A stretch of DNA of 64,000 nucleotides, taken from contig NZ_CP068439.1 of the NCBI RefSeq assembly GCF_016757735.1, positions 1,550,001 through 1,614,000 of the forward strand. The letters are read 5' to 3'. Shown in pieces: positions 58,792-64,000 of the stretch (the stretch's first letter is position 1; the number at the start of each line of letters is the position of its first letter). Below the pieces are notes generated by a model. The model was not told where the DNA came from, did not search any database, and saw only the letters and a list, made by a program, of their open reading frames with translations. Position numbers and translations under genes: made by a program. The stretch comes from Aequorivita iocasae (GTDB taxonomy: Bacteria; Bacteroidota; Bacteroidia; Flavobacteriales; Flavobacteriaceae).

Positions 58792-61572
58792 ATGCAGCAA
58801 GATATTTACAACCTCAAAAAAACACTCGAGACTTCCAAAGAAAAGCTTAGCTATTACAGTCTTCCCGAACTTGAAAAGCAAGGGCATAACATTAAAAAAT
58901 TGCCGTTTTCGATACGCATTCTCTTAGAAAATGCACTGCGGAATTACGATGATTTTTCAGTAACTAAGGAACATTTGGATGCTATCCTCAATTGGGAACC
59001 TACCAAAAGCGATTATGACATCGCATTTAAGCCTGCCCGGGTTCTGATGCAAGATTTTACCGGCGTTCCCGCAGTGGTTGACATTGCCTCCCTGCGTTCT
59101 GAAATGGCGCGAAAGGGCGGCGATGCCTCAAAAATAAATCCGTTGATCCCAGTAGATTTGGTTGTTGACCATAGCGTGCAGGTGGACTATTTTGCCGCCC
59201 AATATGCATATCAGCAAAACATGGAAGAAGAATACAAGCGCAACAGGGAACGCTATACTTTTTTGAAATGGGCTCAGAAATCGTTCAATAATTTTAGTGT
59301 GGTGCCCCCCGGAATGGGCATTTGCCACCAAGTGAATTTGGAGTATTTTTCCCAAGGTGTTATTGCGAGGGACGGAATGGCCATACCTGATACACTTGTA
59401 GGAACAGATAGCCATACGCCAATGGTAAACGGAATAGGCGTAGTAGCCTGGGGCGTTGGCGGAATTGAAGCCGAAGCAGCCATTCTGGGCCAGCCTATTT
59501 ATTTCATAAGTCCGGAAGTTATTGGGCTAAAGCTTACCGGAAATCTTCCAGTGGGCTCTACTGCAACTGATTTGGTGTTGACCATAGCCAACTTGCTCCG
59601 TAAATACGGCGTGGTGGGCAAATTTGTTGAGGTATTTGGGCCGGGCTTGAACAATCTTTCGGTGCCGGATAGAGCCACAATTGGGAATATGTCGCCAGAA
59701 TTTGGTTGTACTATTACATATTTCCCCATTGACGATAAAACCTTGGAATATATGCGAAGCAGCAACCGCAGTGAGGAACAGATACAGTTGGTGGAAGATT
59801 ATTGCAAGGCGAATATGCTATGGCGTGCAGATGAAGATATGATTGAATACACCGACGTGCTGGAACTTGATATTTCTACCGTTCAGCCTACCGTGGCTGG
59901 GCCCAAACGTCCACAGGATAAAATTGTTTTAAAAGACTTTAGAGGTAAATTCATAGAATTATTAGACACTGGGTTTGATAGAAAATATATAAAACCATCA
60001 GAGCGGGAACAGGCCATTACACGGTGGAAAGAGGAGGGTGGAAGCCAACCGGTGGAACAGCCCAAAGACCCAAACCCCGATGTTGAAATAGAAACAAAAA
60101 TTAAAAATGGTCTAAAGACAGTCTGGATTTCAAACGGAAGCCAAAAATATATGCTATCCGATGGGTCCGTGGCCATTGCTGCAATTACATCCTGTACCAA
60201 TACATCCAATCCCTTTGTGATGATTGGTGCTGGCTTGGTGGCCAAAAAAGCCCGTGAAAAAGGAATAGACGTGAAGCCATGGGTAAAAACCTCCTTGGCA
60301 CCTGGCTCAAAAGTAGTAACTGATTACCTTGAGAAAGCAAATCTTTTAAAAGACTTGGAAGCGTTGCAATTTCATTTAGTGGGTTACGGCTGTACTTCAT
60401 GTATCGGGAATTCGGGCCCGCTTCCCCCGCAAATTGCAAAAGCTGTGGAAGAGCAACAGTTGGTTGTGGCATCCGTGCTGTCGGGCAATCGAAATTTTGA
60501 AGCCCGAATCCATCCTCAGGTTAAAATGAATTTCTTAATGTCGCCTATGTTGGTAGTTGCCTTTGCCATTGCCGGGCGAGTGGATATTGATTTAACTTCT
60601 GAACCATTGGCTACAGACCATAATGGCAAGGATATTTTTTTAAAAGACATCTGGCCTACCGATGATGAAATTCACGAAGTGATGAAAATGGTGCTTTCGC
60701 CAAAAGATTTTGAGAAGAATTACGGAGAAATATTTGAAGGCAACGAAATTTGGCGAAACCTAGAAGTGCCAGATGACAAGATTTACCAATGGGATGATGA
60801 GTCAACCTATATAAAAGAAGCGCCGTTTTTCCGTGATCTTTCTGAGGAACCAAAAGACCTGAAAAATATTGAAAATGCCCGTGCGCTTTTGGTTTTGGGC
60901 GATAGTATTACTACAGACCATATTTCACCGGCAGGAGCTTTTTCAGAAAGTTCTGCGGCAGGACAGTATTTAAGGTCAAGAGGCGTGGAGAAGAAAAATT
61001 TTAATAGCTACGGCTCGCGTCGTGGAAATGATGAAGTGATGGTACGGGGCACCTTCGCCAATGTGCGTATCAACAATCAACTGGCAGACAAAGAGGGCGG
61101 GTACACCACACATCTGCCGTCGGGAGAGGAGATGACGGTTTATGATGCCGCCCAAAAGTATATAAAGGACAAAACGCCACTAATTGTTCTCGCTGGTAAG
61201 GAATATGGAAGTGGTTCCTCTCGCGATTGGGCTGCCAAAGGAACTTTTCTTTTAGGGATAAAAGCCGTTTTGGCAGAAAGTTACGAACGCATCCATCGTA
61301 GTAATTTGATTATGATGGGTGTATTGCCACTTCAGTATGTGGAAGGTGAAAGCGCAAAGTCTCACGGATTAACGGGGAAGGAACATTTCACAATTACCGG
61401 TATTGAAAACGATTTGACCCCTTCAAAAAAGGTAATGGTGACTGCCAAGAACGAAGATGGCAAGGAAATTGAATTTAAGGTAGTAGCAAGACTGGATTCG
61501 CCTATTGAAGTTGCATATTACCAAAACGAGGGCATACTTCAATACGTGTTACGCCAGTTTTTGAAAGAATAA
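58792..61572 (+). CDS. acnA: Aconitate hydratase (AcnA type)
   Basis: A 926-residue TCA-cycle enzyme interconverting citrate and isocitrate through a [4Fe-4S] cluster. Cluster cysteines lie in TSCTNTSNP (near 468) and YGCTSCIGNSGPL (near 534 and 537). The N-terminal domains have GTDSHTPMVNGIGVVAWGVG and the C-terminal swivel domain has GKEYGSGSSRDWAAKG. The length matches the AcnA/IRP type rather than AcnB. TAATTTTA about 30 bases before the ATG resembles a -7 promoter box. Confidence 0.95.
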   Translation: MQQDIYNLKKTLETSKEKLSYYSLPELEKQGHNIKKLPFSIRILLENALRNYDDFSVTKEHLDAILNWEPTKSDYDIAFKPARVLMQDFTGVPAVVDIASLRSEMARKGGDASKINPLIPVDLVVDHSVQVDYFAAQYAYQQNMEEEYKRNRERYTFLKWAQKSFNNFSVVPPGMGICHQVNLEYFSQGVIARDGMAIPDTLVGTDSHTPMVNGIGVVAWGVGGIEAEAAILGQPIYFISPEVIGLKLTGNLPVGSTATDLVLTIANLLRKYGVVGKFVEVFGPGLNNLSVPDRATIGNMSPEFGCTITYFPIDDKTLEYMRSSNRSEEQIQLVEDYCKANMLWRADEDMIEYTDVLELDISTVQPTVAGPKRPQDKIVLKDFRGKFIELLDTGFDRKYIKPSEREQAITRWKEEGGSQPVEQPKDPNPDVEIETKIKNGLKTVWISNGSQKYMLSDGSVAIAAITSCTNTSNPFVMIGAGLVAKKAREKGIDVKPWVKTSLAPGSKVVTDYLEKANLLKDLEALQFHLVGYGCTSCIGNSGPLPPQIAKAVEEQQLVVASVLSGNRNFEARIHPQVKMNFLMSPMLVVAFAIAGRVDIDLTSEPLATDHNGKDIFLKDIWPTDDEIHEVMKMVLSPKDFEKNYGEIFEGNEIWRNLEVPDDKIYQWDDESTYIKEAPFFRDLSEEPKDLKNIENARALLVLGDSITTDHISPAGAFSESSAAGQYLRSRGVEKKNFNSYGSRRGNDEVMVRGTFANVRINNQLADKEGGYTTHLPSGEEMTVYDAAQKYIKDKTPLIVLAGKEYGSGSSRDWAAKGTFLLGIKAVLAESYERIHRSNLIMMGVLPLQYVEGESAKSHGLTGKEHFTITGIENDLTPSKKVMVTAKNEDGKEIEFKVVARLDSPIEVAYYQNEGILQYVLRQFLKE

Positions 61573-61576
61573 ACCT

Positions 61577-61903
61577 GTGATTTTAATCGTTCGCCCAAAA
61601 CTTCTCCGTAAAAATTACAATGGGATCACCCTCTGGCCTTTTGTGGTTTTAAAACACAATTCCTTAAAAAAAGACGCCGTTTTTTTGAACCACGAAAGAA
61701 TCCACTTGCGCCAACAGTCAGAATTGTTGATTCTTTTTTTCTATTTGTGGTACGGTCTTGAGTTTTTGATACGATTAATTCAATATAAAAATCGTCACAA
61801 AGCATACCGAAATATTTCCTTTGAACGTGAAGCATATCATTACGAAAGTGATTTCAATTATTTAAAAAAACGAAAGCCTTACGGATTCTTAAAATTTTTA
61901 TAA
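61577..61903 (+). CDS. Small protein with an HExxH motif
   Basis: A 108-residue protein read from a GTG 4 bases after acnA. NHERIHLRQQSELL (about 38-51) contains HExxH, the zinc-binding motif of metallopeptidases, and is followed by a hydrophobic helix (ILFFYLWYGLEFLIRL) like those of membrane-associated M56/BlaR1-type peptidases. At this length it lacks most of such an enzyme. It may be a minimal member of a Bacteroidota family or an inactive relative. It is probably co-transcribed with acnA. Confidence 0.6.
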   Translation: MILIVRPKLLRKNYNGITLWPFVVLKHNSLKKDAVFLNHERIHLRQQSELLILFFYLWYGLEFLIRLIQYKNRHKAYRNISFEREAYHYESDFNYLKKRKPYGFLKFL

Positions 61904-61921
61904 CTGACAACCGACAACAAA

Positions 61922-62989
61922 ATGAGCCTACTCTTTTCTCCCTTAAAAATAAAAAGTACAACCTTTAAGAACCGAATGGTCGTTTCGCCTATGTGTATGT
62001 ATAGCAGTGCTGACGGCTTTGCAAACAATTTTCACTTGGTGCATCTTGGAAGCCGTGCCGTTGGTGGAATGGGATTGATTATTCAAGAAGCTACCGCCGT
62101 CTCCCCCGAAGGCAGAATTACCCACGGCGATATGGGCATTTGGAAAGACGAGCATATAGTGATGCAAAAACAAATAGTAGATTTCGTGCATTCCCAAGAT
62201 GCTTTAATCGGCATACAGTTGGCCCACGCAGGCAGAAAAGCGAGTTATCAATTACCTAAAGATGGTGCTAGAAAAATTGCCCCCGAGCTTGAAAACGGAT
62301 GGCAAACAGTTTCTTCTTCGGCATTGCCTTTTAGGGAAGGGGAGCCTGCACCACTGGCAATGGATCTATCGGCAATCGAAAAAGTGAAAAATGATTACGC
62401 CATAGCTACACGTCGTGCCCAGGAAGCGGGATATGATGTAGTAGAAATCCACGCTGCCCACGGGTATCTCTTCCACCAATATTATTCGCCTTTGGCAAAT
62501 GAAAGAACTGACGAATACGGTGGCAGTTTTGAAAATAGAATCCGCTTTTTATTGGAAGTCACCGAAATTGTTCGAAATGAATGGCCAGTGGAAAAACCAT
62601 TGTTCGTTAGAATTTCAGCAACAGATTGGACTGAAGGTGGTTGGACTATTGAAGATTCTGTAAAACTTTCAGTTGAACTTAAAAAGTTGGGGGTAGATCT
62701 AATAGACACCTCTTCCGGCGGGAATGTTCCCAAAGCCACCATTCCCAGTGAGCCGAGCTACCAAGTGCCCTTCGCTGCCCAAATTAAAAAAGAAGCAAAT
62801 ATTTTGACAGGAGCTGTGGGGCAAATTACAACTGCAGCACAGTCCGAAGCAATTTTAAAGGAAGGAAAGGCAGATTTAATTCTGTATGCCCGCGAAAGTC
62901 TTCGTCAACCGTATTTTTCTCTTCACGCAGCCCGCGAATTAGGTGTAGATGTAAATTGGCCGTTGCAATACCAAAGAGCGAAAATTTAA
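61922..62989 (+). CDS. NADH:flavin oxidoreductase of the OYE/YqjM family
   Basis: A 355-residue FMN enzyme predicted to reduce activated alkenes or quinones. The start (LFSPLKIKSTTFKNRMVVSPMCMYS, about residues 4-28, given here as family start) has the Cys26-type residue of the YqjM subfamily. HAGRKAS (about 99-105), EIHAAHGYLFHQY (about 174-186) and SPLANERTDEYGG are typical, the last with the FMN and active-site positions. YqjM-type enzymes take part in oxidative stress and xenobiotic reduction. Confidence 0.88.
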   Translation: MSLLFSPLKIKSTTFKNRMVVSPMCMYSSADGFANNFHLVHLGSRAVGGMGLIIQEATAVSPEGRITHGDMGIWKDEHIVMQKQIVDFVHSQDALIGIQLAHAGRKASYQLPKDGARKIAPELENGWQTVSSSALPFREGEPAPLAMDLSAIEKVKNDYAIATRRAQEAGYDVVEIHAAHGYLFHQYYSPLANERTDEYGGSFENRIRFLLEVTEIVRNEWPVEKPLFVRISATDWTEGGWTIEDSVKLSVELKKLGVDLIDTSSGGNVPKATIPSEPSYQVPFAAQIKKEANILTGAVGQITTAAQSEAILKEGKADLILYARESLRQPYFSLHAARELGVDVNWPLQYQRAKI

Positions 62990-63071
62990 TTAAAACAGCA
63001 TGCTAAACTTATAGCAATACAGTTTACCTAATTTTAGTTTTTTACGACAATCAGATTATCATAATTTTAAA

Positions 63072-64000
63072 ATGAATAAAGAAGAAAATTTGAAACACAC
63101 TCCTTTTTCCATACTTGATTTGGTTCCCGTAATGCAGGGAAGCACCCATAAAGTTGCTATGGAGAATAGCCTGGCGCTGGCACAGCATGCTGAAGATTTT
63201 GGTTATAAAAGATTTTGGATATCTGAACACCACAATGCAGAAAGTTTGGTTAGTTCTGCTACATCTTTGCTAATTGGTTATGTAGCACAAGGCACAAAAA
63301 GCATTCGCGTAGGATCGGGTGGTGTAATGTTACCAAACCATGCGCCTTTAGTAATTGCCGAACAATTTGGGACCCTGGCCACCCTTTACCCCAACCGAAT
63401 AGATTTAGGCCTGGGTCGAGCTCCGGGAACTGATCAGCTTACTGCTCGTGCCTTAAGGCGTGATCGTCAGGAAACGGTAAATGATTTCCCTCAAGATGTG
63501 CAGGAACTGGAAAGATATTTTTCAAAAAACATTAATAAAAATGCTGTACGTGCCATTCCTGGCGAAGGATTGGAAGTGCCTTTATACCTTCTGGGATCTA
63601 GCACTTATAGCGCACAGCTCGCAGGGTCATTAGGGTTGCCTTATGCCTTTGCTAGCCATTTTGCACCTACACATTTACACGATGCACTACTCTTATATCA
63701 TTCAAATTTTGAGGCATCAAAACAGCTCATCAAACCATATGCTATGGCTTGTGTAAATATTGTGGTTGCAGATACCGATGAGGAAGCTGAATACCTTGCA
63801 ACGAGTATGAAACTTTTTATGCTCAACGTAATCCGTAATACACGCCAGCCACTTCCGCCACCGGTAAAAAGCATGGACGGACTCTGGAATTCAATGGAAG
63901 AAGCGCATATTTCACATATGATGCAGTATACCTTTATTGGAAGTAAGGAAACGGTGCAAAAAAAGATTCTTGCTTTTCTAACAGAAACTAGCGTTAATGA
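63072..64000 (+). CDS. LLM-class flavin-dependent monooxygenase (partial, runs off the right edge)
   Basis: I translated 309 codons from an ATG at 63072; the frame is open at the window end. It starts [20 protein letters not shown], contains [20 protein letters not shown] (about 47-66) and [19 protein letters not shown] (about 116-134), typical of the MsnO8-type group of luciferase-like monooxygenases. These use reduced flavin and oxygen. The C-terminal residues are missing. The substrate is unknown. Confidence 0.88.
   Translation, partial: MNKEENLKHTPFSILDLVPVMQGSTHKVAMENSLALAQHAEDFGYKRFWISEHHNAESLVSSATSLLIGYVAQGTKSIRVGSGGVMLPNHAPLVIAEQFGTLATLYPNRIDLGLGRAPGTDQLTARALRRDRQETVNDFPQDVQELERYFSKNINKNAVRAIPGEGLEVPLYLLGSSTYSAQLAGSLGLPYAFASHFAPTHLHDALLLYHSNFEASKQLIKPYAMACVNIVVADTDEEAEYLATSMKLFMLNVIRNTRQPLPPPVKSMDGLWNSMEEAHISHMMQYTFIGSKETVQKKILAFLTETSVN

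Noticed and set aside
1-64000. CRISPR arrays, rRNA genes and complete insertion sequences
   Set aside because: I saw no regularly spaced direct repeats of CRISPR type, no rRNA-like sequence and no transposase-like translation.

Overview
The window looks like a Bacteroidota genome, most likely a flavobacterium. It is AT-rich, shows TAnnTTTG-type -7 promoter boxes rather than strong Shine-Dalgarno sites, carries a type IX secretion (T9SS) C-terminal sorting domain, and has a Bacteroidota-type tyrosine integrase. Products were named by reading the translations; no database search was possible.

Positions 1 to about 45,058 read as the right-hand part of an integrated genomic island or ICE. A tyrosine integrase (43550-44764, minus) lies next to a 3' fragment of a tRNA-Leu(UAG) gene (about 45000-45058) whose 5' half is missing. 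That is the signature of the attR end of an element integrated into a tRNA 3' end. The intact tRNA, the left end and any transfer genes would lie left of the window.

The island is a metal-resistance locus with two arms diverging from a control region at about 14.65-14.94 kb. The left arm (minus strand, 14037 down to 1) is an unbroken run of 19 closely packed genes. It starts with a regulator that joins an HMA-like metal-binding N-terminus to an AraC DNA-binding domain. Next come small copper-type proteins (WG-repeat protein, Met/His-rich lipoprotein, DUF2933, HMA chaperone, two SHOCT proteins, DUF5676, a lycopene-cyclase-like membrane protein). Then, surprisingly, come central-metabolism genes: two universal stress proteins, NDH-2, an APC permease, archaeal-type GAPDH, class I aldolase, a hydrolase, phosphofructokinase, an MgtC/DUF4010 protein and D-lactate dehydrogenase. 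Several of these are metal-free or Fe-S-free versions of core enzymes, which suggests a spare metabolic route used under copper stress.

The right arm (plus strand, 14.9-29.8 kb) encodes Cu/Ag efflux and detoxification: CusA-type pump, TolC channel, a multicopper oxidase fused to a CopB-like barrel, DUF3347 proteins, a haem-binding cytochrome, a permease, PepSY and DUF305 proteins, and CusB. A second module (29.8-43.4 kb) repeats the plan for divalent metals: HMA-AraC regulator, small His-rich secreted protein, a CzcA pump fused to a TolC channel through an internal signal-peptide-like segment, CzcB, a PII-like protein, a Fur-family regulator, a broken STAS/SEC14-like gene, a Zn/Cd P-type ATPase, a Cu P-type ATPase, a copper chaperone and an MtfA-like peptidase.

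From 45,060 to the end the content looks like ordinary chromosome: an endonuclease/exonuclease/phosphatase-fold protein, a T9SS beta-helix protein, a PLP decarboxylase, an HI0933-type flavoprotein, a small toxin-antitoxin pair, DUF1697, haem uptake (hmuTUV with a TonB receptor), aconitase, an OYE-family reductase and a partial luciferase-like monooxygenase.
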